Below are positions 7,342 to 14,979 of a stretch of 64,000 nt of DNA, piece after piece. The stretch is taken from assembly GCF_003025005.1 (NCBI RefSeq), contig NZ_PVSS01000007.1:1-64000 (forward strand). Reading direction: 5' to 3'. Within the stretch, counting starts at the first letter, position 1. Each line of letters opens with the position of its first letter. The translations under genes were made by a program, and so were the position numbers. The notes below the pieces were generated by a model. It searched no databases and was not told the origin of the DNA. It saw nothing but the letters and a program-made list of their open reading frames with translations. Source of the stretch: Brumimicrobium mesophilum. Lineage in GTDB: Bacteria; Bacteroidota; Bacteroidia; Flavobacteriales_D; Crocinitomicaceae.

Positions 7342-7349
7342 TATCTTTG
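7342..7349 (+). promoter_or_regulatory. -7 box upstream of the acyltransferase
   Basis: TATCTTTG matches TAnnTTTG, in the gap between two divergent genes. It predicts a transcript starting near 7355, about 55-80 bases before the likely starts of the acyltransferase. Confidence 0.55.
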
Positions 7350-7408
7350 CATCGAATAAATGTTGCAGTAAAATTAATTAAAACTGTCACTTATTTAGAG
7401 TGTACTTA

Positions 7409-7990
7409 ATGTTAATAATGTTTCAATTAGGATTTATGGGAAAACTAGCATGGTGGGTATTGAAATTAATGGGTTGGGATATTAAAGACAGTCCAGAAGG
7501 AGTTGACAAAGCAGTTATTGTTATGGGGCCACATACCAGCAATTGGGATTTTATTATAGGAAAGTTAGCTTTTACGCATTACGGAGTAAAAGGTCGATAC
7601 CTAATTAAAAGTGAGTTGTTTTTTCCTCCATTAGGATGGTTTTTAAAAGCAATAGGAGGAATTCCTATTCACCGTGGAAAGAACAATAAATTCACAGATC
7701 AAGCCGTAAAACATTTTAATAATAACGATTCGATGTATATGGTTTTTACCCCAGAGGGAACTAGAAGCTATAATCCGAACTGGAAAAAAGGATTTTATTA
7801 TATCGCTTTAAGAGCAAAAGTTCCGATTTATATTGGTTACATGGATTACCCAACAAAAACCGGTGGATTTCTTGAATTGTTCACTCCAACTGGAAATGTT
7901 GAAAAGGATATCGCTTTCATCAAAAAACAGCTCAGTCAATTTAAAGGTAAATATCCTGAGAATGGTATTCGTCCAGTAGAAGATGAGTAG
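7409..7990 (+). CDS. Lysophospholipid (1-acylglycerol-3-phosphate) acyltransferase family protein
   Basis: The protein carries the PlsC-family motifs in order: PHTSNWDF (the HX4D catalytic motif I), GGIPIHRGKNN (motif II/III region) and FTPEGTRS (motif III, EGTR). This places it among enzymes that transfer a fatty acyl group to lysophosphatidate or related lipids on the cytoplasmic face of the membrane. The frame opens at GTG 7400; ATG codons at 7409, 7418 and 7436 are all possible, and the last is preceded by AGGA and matches the usual family start before LAWWVLKLMGW. At about 185-194 residues it belongs to the short subfamily. The exact acceptor is unknown. A bidirectional terminator lies about 210 bases downstream. 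Confidence 0.85.
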   Translation: MLIMFQLGFMGKLAWWVLKLMGWDIKDSPEGVDKAVIVMGPHTSNWDFIIGKLAFTHYGVKGRYLIKSELFFPPLGWFLKAIGGIPIHRGKNNKFTDQAVKHFNNNDSMYMVFTPEGTRSYNPNWKKGFYYIALRAKVPIYIGYMDYPTKTGGFLELFTPTGNVEKDIAFIKKQLSQFKGKYPENGIRPVEDE

Positions 7991-8200
7991 AGTTTTCCTC
8001 AAATTTCATTTATGAATTTTTCCTGTGCATGGTACGGCGGATTAGCAAACTTAAAGAAGCGTTGTGATGATCAAAAAGCGTAATCGTTTACAACCGTATG
8101 TTATTATTTCTGATTGTGAATTCAAAATCATCTCTCAGTGACATTCTAATGAGTATCCCAGCAACAATCCGAAAAGAGGGCTTTCTGGAATTCAATACCA

Positions 8201-8235
8201 AAAAAAAACGGAATCAAGTAAATGATTCCGTTTTT
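8201..8235. terminator. Bidirectional rho-independent terminator
   Basis: CGGAATCA pairs exactly with TGATTCCG around a 6-base loop, with an A-run before and a T-run after. On the minus strand it ends the Cys-rich gene 20 bases past its stop; on the plus strand it could end the acyltransferase transcript. The rest of 7991-8255 shows no gene. Confidence 0.85.
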
Positions 8236-8255
8236 AACATATTTAAGAAAAGAGA

Positions 8256-8504
8256 TTAGTCTTTTTTCTCTGTTTTTCCTTTACTACAACAAGCTTTTTT
8301 ACCTTCTTTGCTTGCGCAAGATTTAGCTTCTGTTTTTCCTTCAGTTTTAGCTTCAGACTTCTTGTCTTTACAACAATCTTTCTTGCAATCTTTTTCACAA
8401 TCTTTCTTCTCCGTTTTTACTGGTTCTCCAGCAGTCGCTGTAGAAGTATATCCGATTGCTCCGAAAAAAAATCCCATGGTTAAAATCATTAATCCTTTTT
8501 TCAT
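8256..8504 (-). CDS. Small secreted Lys/Cys-rich protein
   Basis: From the ATG at 8504 the product is 82 residues: a signal peptide (MKKGLMILTMGFFFGAIGYT, cleaved near TATAG) followed by a hydrophilic tail built of Lys, Glu, Asp and paired or spaced cysteines (DCEKDCKKDCCKDKK, then SCASKEGKKACCSKG). Nine cysteines in about 45 residues suggest metal binding or disulfide cross-linking, but no known family is recognised. The upstream ATG at 8528 is rejected because it falls in the promoter. The gene has its own promoter inside the end of psd and its own terminator, so it is an independent unit. Confidence 0.75.
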   Translation of the reverse strand: MKKGLMILTMGFFFGAIGYTSTATAGEPVKTEKKDCEKDCKKDCCKDKKSEAKTEGKTEAKSCASKEGKKACCSKGKTEKKD

Positions 8505-8525
8505 TTTTATAGTTTTTGTTCTTAC

Positions 8526-8556
8526 CAAAAATAGACTAATTATTTTAATTCCCCAA
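8526..8556 (-). promoter_or_regulatory. Promoter of the Cys-rich gene, inside psd
   Basis: On the minus strand TTG (8556-8554), a 20-base spacer and TATTTTTG (8533-8526) match the Bacteroidota -33/-7 layout. It overlaps the last codons of psd and directs the gene starting at 8504 with a leader of about 15 bases. Confidence 0.65.
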
Positions 8557-9205
8557 TTTTCGTAATTCTCCCTTTTACAACATCTCCGATTTTTACATCA
8601 ATCTTTGTGTCAAGAGGTAGCAATAAATCAATTCTAGATCCGAATTTAATGAAACCAAACTCCTCAGCAGCTTTAACTTTATCTCCTGGTTCAACATAAT
8701 AACAAATTCTTCTTGCTACTGCACCTGCGATTTGTCTAAAAAGTACTTCTTTACCACTCTCATGTTCAATTACAAAAGTTGTTCTCTCGTTATCAGTTGA
8801 ACTTTTCGGGTGCCAGGCAACTAGGAACAATCCTTTGTGATATTTAGCCCATTTCACGATACCAGAAATAGGATTAAAGTTAGCATGTACATTTAAGGGT
8901 GACATGAAAATTGAAATTTGAATTCTTCTATCATTGAAGTATTCTGCTTCTTCAACCTCTTCAATTACAACTACTTTTCCATCTGCTGGGCAAATAATTT
9001 CATTGGTTTTTTCTATGTAAGTGATTTTTGGAACTCTAAAGAATTGTATAATCAAATAGGCCATTACGATTACTCCTAATGTTAGTAATGCATAAAGCCA
9101 CCATAGATCAACTAAGGTCCATAAGTAATAGTTTAATCCTTGAATGGCAATCAATATAGCTAAACCAATTGTAATAATGAGATATCCCTCTCTGTGTAAT
9201 TTCAT
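8540..9205 (-). CDS. psd: Phosphatidylserine decarboxylase family protein
   Basis: This enzyme makes phosphatidylethanolamine from phosphatidylserine at the inner membrane. The 221-residue protein is the short archaeal/Bacteroidota type: two N-terminal hydrophobic helices (about 9-27 and 32-54), the MSPLNVHANFNPISG block, and the C-terminal FGSRIDLLLP where the Gly-Ser bond is self-cleaved to form the pyruvoyl cofactor. It is the last gene of the operon rsfS-ftsH-DUF2007-cdsA-psd, 132 bases after cdsA. With CdsA upstream this places two steps of phospholipid synthesis in one transcript; the intermediate phosphatidylserine synthase gene is not in this window. Confidence 0.93.
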   Translation of the reverse strand: MKLHREGYLIITIGLAILIAIQGLNYYLWTLVDLWWLYALLTLGVIVMAYLIIQFFRVPKITYIEKTNEIICPADGKVVVIEEVEEAEYFNDRRIQISIFMSPLNVHANFNPISGIVKWAKYHKGLFLVAWHPKSSTDNERTTFVIEHESGKEVLFRQIAGAVARRICYYVEPGDKVKAAEEFGFIKFGSRIDLLLPLDTKIDVKIGDVVKGRITKIGELK

Positions 9206-9337
9206 CTGATAATTTTTATTTTAATGGGTGTAAATTTAATGTATTAATCGATTAAAACACATTTCATTAACAAGGTTTTGTAAGGTAGAGTTATTTTGTG
9301 AACCTACGCGTAAGATGATAAGGGATAAATAATTTAC

Positions 9338-10153
9338 TTATCCCAGTGTTCTCAATAGTAAGTAGAAAAAAGGTGTGGCATAAATCACCGCGTCAAATCG
9401 GTCTAAAATTCCTCCATGTCCGGGTAAAATTGTACCGGAATCTTTTACATTGACAATTCTTTTGAACTTTGATTCTACTAAATCTCCCAAAACGCTCGTT
9501 GGTGATATTACAATAGCTGAAATGATCCAAAATGTCATGTCTCCATCCATGAAATAGGCATATACCCCACCTGCAATTAAGGTAAATATGAATCCACCAA
9601 TTGTTCCTTCCCAAGTTTTGTTAGGAGATATACGTTCGAACAGTTTATGTTTTCCAAATGTTCTTCCTGATAAATAAGCGAAGGTATCATTGGTCCAAAC
9701 CAAAATGAAAAGTCCAATTATATAAGTCCATTGTGGTTCGTTAACAACTTCGAAATTGAAGATAGAGAACATTAAATAGAATGGAAACATAACATAAATC
9801 CATGGGAAAAATGTAACTGTTAAATCGAGCAAGGGATTCTTTTGCTGACTAAAAATAACAAATAAGAAGGGTAAAAATACAATTGGAATGAGCACCAATT
9901 CGATTGAAAAATTGATATGTCCTAATTGATTTAATGTAAGTAAGATGTAGAGTAGAAGAGCACCCAAGATACCACTTAGGGCTTTTGGTTTCACTATTTG
10001 GGATTGTTCGAAGAATCTATAGAACTCAAATACACCGATACACATAAAAAATCCAAGTACGGTGGCAGCGGCATAGGTTCCTACAATAAAAGAGCTGATG
10101 ATAATCACCACAAACAAAGCTCCCCAAACGGCACGTGTAATAATGTTATTCAT
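9338..10153 (-). CDS. cdsA: Phosphatidate cytidylyltransferase
   Basis: CdsA converts phosphatidate and CTP to CDP-diacylglycerol, the precursor of all bacterial phospholipids, in the inner membrane. The 271-residue product has about eight hydrophobic segments and the family signature near the C-terminus: SPNKTWEG, then GDLVESKFKR, KDSG and PGHGGILDRFDA, which holds the metal-binding aspartates. Its start overlaps the end of the DUF2007 gene by 8 bases, indicating translational coupling. Inverted GGGATAA/TTATCCC (9322-9344) spans the stop codon and may slow transcription before psd. Confidence 0.95.
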   Translation of the reverse strand: MNNIITRAVWGALFVVIIISSFIVGTYAAATVLGFFMCIGVFEFYRFFEQSQIVKPKALSGILGALLLYILLTLNQLGHINFSIELVLIPIVFLPFLFVIFSQQKNPLLDLTVTFFPWIYVMFPFYLMFSIFNFEVVNEPQWTYIIGLFILVWTNDTFAYLSGRTFGKHKLFERISPNKTWEGTIGGFIFTLIAGGVYAYFMDGDMTFWIISAIVISPTSVLGDLVESKFKRIVNVKDSGTILPGHGGILDRFDAVIYATPFFYLLLRTLG

Positions 10154-10403
10154 AGGTTTTTTCTATGATGTATTTAGCTCGAATAACATCATTTTGGTTT
10201 ACGTAAAGTTCAATTTGACCAAAATTGTTATAAGAAGTGTCCATCTTATTAATTAAAATAACATGGACACCTTCCTCTTCGAGTTTAAGTTTCATAATAT
10301 TAGCCATGTGCACTTGAGAAGTGCGATAGACTATTTTGTTTTTCTCAAATTCAGTTTCTTGGGGAAGGATTCTCTGAATCCACATTTTTATCCTCTTCCA
10401 CAT
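10146..10403 (-). CDS. DUF2007 (putative signal-transducing) protein
   Basis: A small soluble protein with the DUF2007 core KIVYRTSQVHMANIMKLKLE, then EEGVHVILINK, NFGQIELYV and a closing helix. The family is annotated as putative signal transducing, with no proven role. The frame is open to 10448, but starts at 10403 or 10385 are more likely; any of them lies within the last codons of ftsH, so the gene is translationally coupled to it, and its end overlaps cdsA by 8 bases. The gene order ftsH, DUF2007, cdsA recurs in flavobacteria as far as I recall. Confidence 0.8.
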   Translation of the reverse strand: MWKRIKMWIQRILPQETEFEKNKIVYRTSQVHMANIMKLKLEEEGVHVILINKMDTSYNNFGQIELYVNQNDVIRAKYIIEKTYE

Positions 10404-12516
10404 CATTATTTGAGTTCGTTTCTTTAGTCTCAGTATTAACAGAGCCATTTGTTGAAGAAGTCTTTACATCATCTTCGATTACTTGAGCATCATCTGCAGA
10501 TACTTCAGCATGTTCTCCAGCGATTTTAACTTTTTCAACATCAGAAAGACTATCCCAAGGACGTTCTCCAAATATAGCAATTAAATCTTCCTTAAATATA
10601 ACCTCTTTTTCAAGTAATTTATTGGCTAATAAATCTAATTTATCTCTATTGTCTGATAATATTTGTTTGGCTCTAGCATACTGATCTTCGATCAATTTAC
10701 TCACCTCTTGATCAATAATTCGACTTGTTTCTTCAGAATATGGCTTCGTAAATTGATTTTGACCTTGAGAGTCATAGTAAGAAATATTCCCAACTACTTT
10801 ATTCAATCCGTAAATTGAAACCATTGCATATGCCTGTTTTGTTACTTTTTCTAAGTCACTTAATGCTCCAGTAGAAATCTTTCCAAATGTAATTTCTTCA
10901 GCTGCACGTCCTCCTAGAGCCGCACACATTTCATCTAACAGTTGTTCTGTGGTTGTGATACTTCTTTCTTCTGGTAAGTACCAAGCAGCACCTAGTGATT
11001 GACCACGTGGTACGATAGTAACTTTAACTAATGGGTGAGCGTGTTCAGCTAACCATGATACAGCTGCGTGACCTGCCTCGTGGAATGCAATTGAACGTTT
11101 TTCACTTTTAGTGATAATTTTATTTTTCTTCTCTAAACCACCAACTATTCTATCAACAGCGTCTAAGAAATCTTGTTTCTCAACCGCTTTTTTGTCCTTA
11201 CGCGCTGCAATCAATGCGGCTTCGTTACATAAGTTTGCAATATCTGCACCTGAGAATCCTGGTGTTTGTTTAGCCAAAAAGTCAACATCCATTTCTTTTT
11301 CGGTCTTAATTGGCTTCAAGTGAACTTTAAAAATGGCTCTTCTTTCATTGATGTCCGGCATGTCAACATAAATTTGACGGTCAAAACGACCTGCACGCAT
11401 CAAGGCTTTATCCAATACATCAGCACGATTGGTTGCTGCAAGAATAATCACACCTGAGTTAGTTCCAAATCCATCCATTTCAGTTAAGAGTTGGTTCAGT
11501 GTGTTTTCACGTTCGTCATTAGAACCCATATTGTTGTTCTTACCACGCGCTCTACCGATTGCATCAATCTCATCAATAAAAATAATTGAAGGAGACTTTT
11601 CTTTAGCTTGTTTAAATAAATCTCTAACACGAGAAGCTCCAACACCAACGAACATTTCAACAAAGTCAGATCCTGACAATGAGAAGAAAGGTACATCAGC
11701 TTCACCGGCAACGGCTTTCGCTAATAATGTTTTACCTGTTCCTGGAGGTCCTACCAAAATGGCTCCTTTTGGAATTTTCGCTCCTAATTCGGTATATTTT
11801 GATGGGTTCTTTAGGAAGTTTACGATTTCTTCGACTTCTTCTTTGGCTCCTTCTAAACCAGCAACATCTTTAAATGTTACGTCTGTTCCTTTTCCTTTTT
11901 CAAAAACTTTAGCTTTCGATTTTCCAATGTTAAATATTTGACCTCCGGCACCACCAGCACCACCGCCAGACATTCTTTTCATGATGAACATCCAAATTGC
12001 AATGATAATTATGATAGGCAGTAAAAAGCTAAATATTTGTCCGACATAATTGTGTTCCTCATCAACGCGATAAGAAATTACATCAAATCCCTCTGCTTTT
12101 CTTTGATCATTTATAGTCTCAAACTCCTTAATAAAGGCCTCAGTTGAGGCAATATCGAATGAAAATTGTGGAGATGCAGAACCCAGGGTTTGTCCTGAGT
12201 TGTTCATTGCACGTTTCATTACTTCAAAATCTGAACCTGAAAAATCACCTTGCTGAACAGCGGTAATTCCTGAGTTATTGATTTTAAAATCAACTCTACC
12301 AACATTTCGCCAAAGTATTGTGTTTTCCACGTATCCTTCCTCCATCAGAGTTAAGAATGTTTGCTTCGATTGTAATTCTTTGGTAGTAGAAGAACCCATG
12401 AATAATTGGATACCAATAATTGCTATTCCAATTGCAGCATAAATCCAGTAAATCGAATAAGGGTTCTTTTTGGTCGGCTTATTCTTGTTTTGGTTTTCTT
12501 TATTTTCTTTCGCCAT
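10351..12516 (-). CDS. ftsH: ATP-dependent zinc metalloprotease FtsH
   Basis: FtsH is a membrane-bound hexameric AAA+ protease that degrades misfolded membrane proteins and short-lived regulators. Visible are two membrane helices (about 21-39 and 160-178) flanking an outward domain, the Walker A GPPGTGKT (256-263), Walker B IIFIDEID (311-318), the second region of homology with RAGRFDR (374-380), and the zinc-protease motif HEAGH (479-483). The C-terminal 80 residues are acidic and Ser/Thr/Asn-rich. At 721 residues it is slightly longer than E. coli FtsH. It follows rsfS by 9 bases and overlaps the DUF2007 gene. Confidence 0.97.
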   Translation of the reverse strand: MAKENKENQNKNKPTKKNPYSIYWIYAAIGIAIIGIQLFMGSSTTKELQSKQTFLTLMEEGYVENTILWRNVGRVDFKINNSGITAVQQGDFSGSDFEVMKRAMNNSGQTLGSASPQFSFDIASTEAFIKEFETINDQRKAEGFDVISYRVDEEHNYVGQIFSFLLPIIIIIAIWMFIMKRMSGGGAGGAGGQIFNIGKSKAKVFEKGKGTDVTFKDVAGLEGAKEEVEEIVNFLKNPSKYTELGAKIPKGAILVGPPGTGKTLLAKAVAGEADVPFFSLSGSDFVEMFVGVGASRVRDLFKQAKEKSPSIIFIDEIDAIGRARGKNNNMGSNDERENTLNQLLTEMDGFGTNSGVIILAATNRADVLDKALMRAGRFDRQIYVDMPDINERRAIFKVHLKPIKTEKEMDVDFLAKQTPGFSGADIANLCNEAALIAARKDKKAVEKQDFLDAVDRIVGGLEKKNKIITKSEKRSIAFHEAGHAAVSWLAEHAHPLVKVTIVPRGQSLGAAWYLPEERSITTTEQLLDEMCAALGGRAAEEITFGKISTGALSDLEKVTKQAYAMVSIYGLNKVVGNISYYDSQGQNQFTKPYSEETSRIIDQEVSKLIEDQYARAKQILSDNRDKLDLLANKLLEKEVIFKEDLIAIFGERPWDSLSDVEKVKIAGEHAEVSADDAQVIEDDVKTSSTNGSVNTETKETNSNNDVEEDKNVDSENPSPRN

Positions 12517-12525
12517 TTCTTGTAT

Positions 12526-12900
12526 TTATAGATTTGCGATCTGACGTTTTTTTCCGTCGGCCCATAAATCTTCTAATTCATAATAATCTCTTACGTCTTT
12601 GTGAAATACGTGGGCAACAACATTTACGTAATCTAATAATACCCATTGGGCACTATTTTTACCTTCTTGATGCCAAGGTTTTTCTTTAAGTGTTTTTCTA
12701 GTAGATCGAACTACGGCGTTTGCTATACCGTCTACTTGCGTGGTTGATTCACCGCTTGCAATCACAAAAAAATCTGTTACTGCACTTTCAACTTCTCTTA
12801 AATCTATAACAACAATATCTTCTGCCTTGTTGTCTTGCATTCCCTCTACGATTACTTCACAAAGTTTTTCTGCGCTTATTTCTTTTACTATTTTTATCAT
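12526..12900 (-). CDS. rsfS: Ribosomal silencing factor RsfS (Iojap/YbeB)
   Basis: RsfS binds ribosomal protein uL14 and blocks joining of the subunits when nutrients are short. The 124-residue protein has the family landmarks VVIDLREVESAVTDFFVIAS, STTQVDGIANAV, and HQEGKNSAQWVLLDYVNVVAHVF, close to the usual length. It is the first gene of the operon with ftsH and the phospholipid genes and is divergent from birA, with 65 bases between the two starts holding overlapping promoters. Confidence 0.95.
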   Translation of the reverse strand: MIKIVKEISAEKLCEVIVEGMQDNKAEDIVVIDLREVESAVTDFFVIASGESTTQVDGIANAVVRSTRKTLKEKPWHQEGKNSAQWVLLDYVNVVAHVFHKDVRDYYELEDLWADGKKRQIANL

Positions 12901-12910
12901 TCTATAATAC

Positions 12911-12942
12911 TTGCGTGCAAAGCTAATTAAATTTTAATTTTG
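12911..12942 (+). promoter_or_regulatory. birA promoter
   Basis: TTG at 12911-12913, a 21-base spacer and TAATTTTG at 12935-12942 fit the -33/-7 consensus. The ATG of birA is 24 bases further on. Confidence 0.65.
12918..12925 (-). promoter_or_regulatory. -7 box of the rsfS-ftsH operon
   Basis: On the minus strand TAGCTTTG matches TAnnTTTG, 18 bases before the rsfS start. It overlaps the birA promoter, so the two transcription units may compete for polymerase. Confidence 0.5.
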
Positions 12943-12965
12943 CGCCCTTACTTTTAAACTGTTTC

Positions 12966-13703
12966 ATGAACAAACTAAACGTATTTGTTGGTAAAAAAAT
13001 TGTCTTCCTAGAACGCATCGATAGTACTAACAACTATACTGCCAAGGTGTTTAAATCAGGGGCAATTGATTCTGGTGCGGTAATTCTGACAGACATTCAA
13101 ACAAATGGCAGAGGACAACGCGGAAAAGAGTGGCATTCTGACGCGTTTTCAAACTTAACAGCGAGCATTGCTGGGGATTTAAATTTATGGAAAATTAACA
13201 ATATGATTTCCTTAAATCACATAACAGCATTGTCTCTTCAAGCATTTTTGCTAAAACATACAGATAATGTTAAAATTAAATGGCCAAATGATATCATGAT
13301 CAATGATAAAAAAGCAGTTGGAATTTTAATTGAATCTCATTTAAATTCAACCCAAAGAAAATCGATAATTGGTTTCGGAGTGAATGTTAATCAGCAAAAG
13401 TTTGATGCTCCAAGGGCAACTTCTTTGCATTTGGAAACAGGGTTTAATTACAATCCTAAAGAATTAATTTTTGAAGTCATTGATGCGTTTAATCATTTCT
13501 TAAATCTTTATCACGAAAAAGGTGAAAATTGGATACATGAACAGTATAATAAACAACTTTGGAAATTAAATGAAAATCATACATTCACAATTAGCGGAAC
13601 TATGAAAATGGGTGAAATCTCACATTCTACGATCACGGGCGAGCTCATTGTTCAATTTGAAGGTGAAAACCAATCTTTTATGAATGGACAAATATCTTAT
13701 TGA
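12966..13703 (+). CDS. birA: Biotin--[acetyl-CoA-carboxylase] ligase (no DNA-binding domain)
   Basis: BirA activates biotin to biotinyl-AMP and attaches it to the biotin carrier protein of acetyl-CoA carboxylase. The 245-residue enzyme has the catalytic core only: ERIDSTN at the start, the adenylate loop GRGQRGKEW (48-56), KWPNDI (105-110) and KKAVGILIES. It lacks the N-terminal helix-turn-helix of E. coli BirA, so it should not act as a repressor. It is divergent from rsfS and seems to be a single-gene unit. AT-rich repeat DNA follows. Confidence 0.93.
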   Translation: MNKLNVFVGKKIVFLERIDSTNNYTAKVFKSGAIDSGAVILTDIQTNGRGQRGKEWHSDAFSNLTASIAGDLNLWKINNMISLNHITALSLQAFLLKHTDNVKIKWPNDIMINDKKAVGILIESHLNSTQRKSIIGFGVNVNQQKFDAPRATSLHLETGFNYNPKELIFEVIDAFNHFLNLYHEKGENWIHEQYNKQLWKLNENHTFTISGTMKMGEISHSTITGELIVQFEGENQSFMNGQISY

Positions 13704-13780
13704 ATTGATAGTCAATTAAGAATTATAAACTACGTATTTCAACGAGCCACCAAGAGTTTTCAAATCAGGATCTCGTCAAA

Positions 13781-13824
13781 CTAATTATCTATTATCTATT
13801 ATCAATTGTCCATTATCAATTATT
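13781..13824. repeat. AT-rich dispersed repeat (ATTATC/AATTGTC type)
   Basis: Tandem ATTATCT units run into ATCAATTGTCCATTATCAAT. Similar runs of alternating AATTGATAATT and AATTGTCAATT occur at 33311-33352 and 36426-36458. The copy here forms the 3' end of the small minus-strand gene. Confidence 0.5.
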
Positions 13825-14021
13825 CGCAAGCTATCTCTTGCTGTAACTAAATCATATTTCAAAATTTCGTTATATGATTCTAAATAAAAATATTTCTCCT
13901 CCATTTTTAAGATCTTATTTTCTAATGTAGTTGTAATATTTAGGAGGTAAATGTTCCAGATTATCATTCCGAGGATTAAGGCTCCCATTGAAGCGATTAT
14001 AAAATTTAAGTTTATTTTCAT
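13785..14021 (-). CDS. Small membrane protein with coiled-coil segment
   Basis: A 78-residue frame: one strong hydrophobic helix (about residues 7-29, IIASMGALILGMIIWNIYLL) followed by a charged, heptad-like stretch (TTLENKILKMEEKYFYLESYNEILKYDLVTARDSLR) that could form a coiled coil. No family is recognised. The last 9 residues (GQLIIDNR) are encoded by a dispersed AT-rich repeat, so the original gene may have ended differently. Isolated on the minus strand between birA and the HD hydrolase. The amphipathic layout argues it is real, but translation is unproven. Confidence 0.5.
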   Translation of the reverse strand: MKINLNFIIASMGALILGMIIWNIYLLNITTTLENKILKMEEKYFYLESYNEILKYDLVTARDSLRIIDNGQLIIDNR

Positions 14022-14146
14022 TGTTCTATGATTGGAAATATTCTATTTAATTTTTGAATAATGTAATTTTTAGAATTCGTATCAATGAATTTACTCTGTC
14101 ATTGAATGTAAATTTCAATTTCTAATTAATTTATTCTTTCACTTTC

Positions 14147-14221
14147 ATGAAAGAAGTTAAAATTACTAATATTGTTCCGGATTTTAGAAGTTCTGATTTA
14201 ATAAAACTGGATAAGCAATGA
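14147..14221 (+). CDS. Possible 24-codon upstream ORF coupled to the HD hydrolase
   Basis: ATG at 14147 opens 24 codons (MKEVKITNIVPDFRSSDLIK then LDKQ) whose TGA overlaps the next ATG as ATGA. Such an overlap is typical of translational coupling. It may be a leader peptide, the relic of a longer gene, or chance; no known leader type is recognised. Confidence 0.3.
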   Translation: MKEVKITNIVPDFRSSDLIKLDKQ

Positions 14222-14859
14222 AGGAAGTAATACAAGTTGTTGAGGAAAAGGTTAAAAAGAAATTTGAAAATGAAGGTACTGGTCATGATTGGTTTCATAT
14301 TGATAGGGTAAGAAGAATTGCCTTAGCTATTCAAAAGAAAGATGGTGGTGACCGCGATGTCATAGAACTAGCTGCATTGCTCCATGATATTTCTGATCAT
14401 AAATTTAATGGTGGAGATTTTAACGAAGGGGCAAGAGCCACAAATCAAATTATAGAAAGTTTAAATGTAAATTCCAAAATTAGAAATGAAGTTGCTTTAA
14501 TTGTTAAAAATGTTTCTTATAAGGGTAGTGGAGAGGAAGATTTAATGCCTAGTCTTGAAGGTAGGATTGTTCAGGATGCAGATAGAATAGACGCTATTGG
14601 AGCAATTGGAATTGCGAGAACTTTCGCTTATGGAGGTTCTATAGGTCAGCCTATTTATGATCCAAGCGTTCCACCAAAATTAAATCAAACGACAGAAAGT
14701 TATATAAATGAAAGAACGCATACAATAAATCATTTTTATGAAAAGCTGCTTCTTTTAGAAGATAGAATGCATACAGACGCTGGAAAAAAAATAGCTGCAG
14801 AACGCAGTCAATTTATGAAAGACTTTTTAGATCAGTTTTACAGAGAATGGGGAGAGTAA
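14218..14859 (+). CDS. HD domain phosphohydrolase
   Basis: The 213-residue protein has the HD-superfamily metal-binding pattern: GHDWFHIDRV with the first His (23), the HD pair at 56-57 in ALLHDISDHK, and a later Asp in VQDADRIDAIGAIGIAR. This pattern, with FAYGGS after it, matches the YedJ-type uncharacterised HD hydrolases, which act on phosphate esters or nucleotides. Soluble and cytoplasmic. It overlaps the 24-codon frame upstream and converges on the OmpA gene with a shared terminator between. The precise substrate is not predictable. Confidence 0.88.
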   Translation: MKEVIQVVEEKVKKKFENEGTGHDWFHIDRVRRIALAIQKKDGGDRDVIELAALLHDISDHKFNGGDFNEGARATNQIIESLNVNSKIRNEVALIVKNVSYKGSGEEDLMPSLEGRIVQDADRIDAIGAIGIARTFAYGGSIGQPIYDPSVPPKLNQTTESYINERTHTINHFYEKLLLLEDRMHTDAGKKIAAERSQFMKDFLDQFYREWGE

Positions 14860-14923
14860 TAGTTTTTTTATTTTGCAAATCTCAATCAATCTTGAAATCA
14901 AATGAAGTTGGAAATATTTGATC

Positions 14924-14957
14924 AAAAAAAATACGCTCCATCGTTGGAGCGTATTTT
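14924..14957. terminator. Bidirectional terminator between HD hydrolase and OmpA gene
   Basis: TACGCTCCA pairs exactly with TGGAGCGTA around TCGT, with A-run before and T-run after. It serves two converging transcripts, with the minus-strand stop at 14980. Confidence 0.9.
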
Positions 14958-14979
14958 TAAAGTTTATAATTGTTAAAGC

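Noticed and set aside
7991-8200. Possible gene remnant after the acyltransferase
   Set aside because: No frame longer than a few dozen codons and no recognisable peptide in any frame; treated as plain intergenic DNA.
11429-11941. 170-codon open frame on the plus strand inside ftsH
   Set aside because: Antisense shadow of the AAA domain of ftsH; no start context or recognisable motif.
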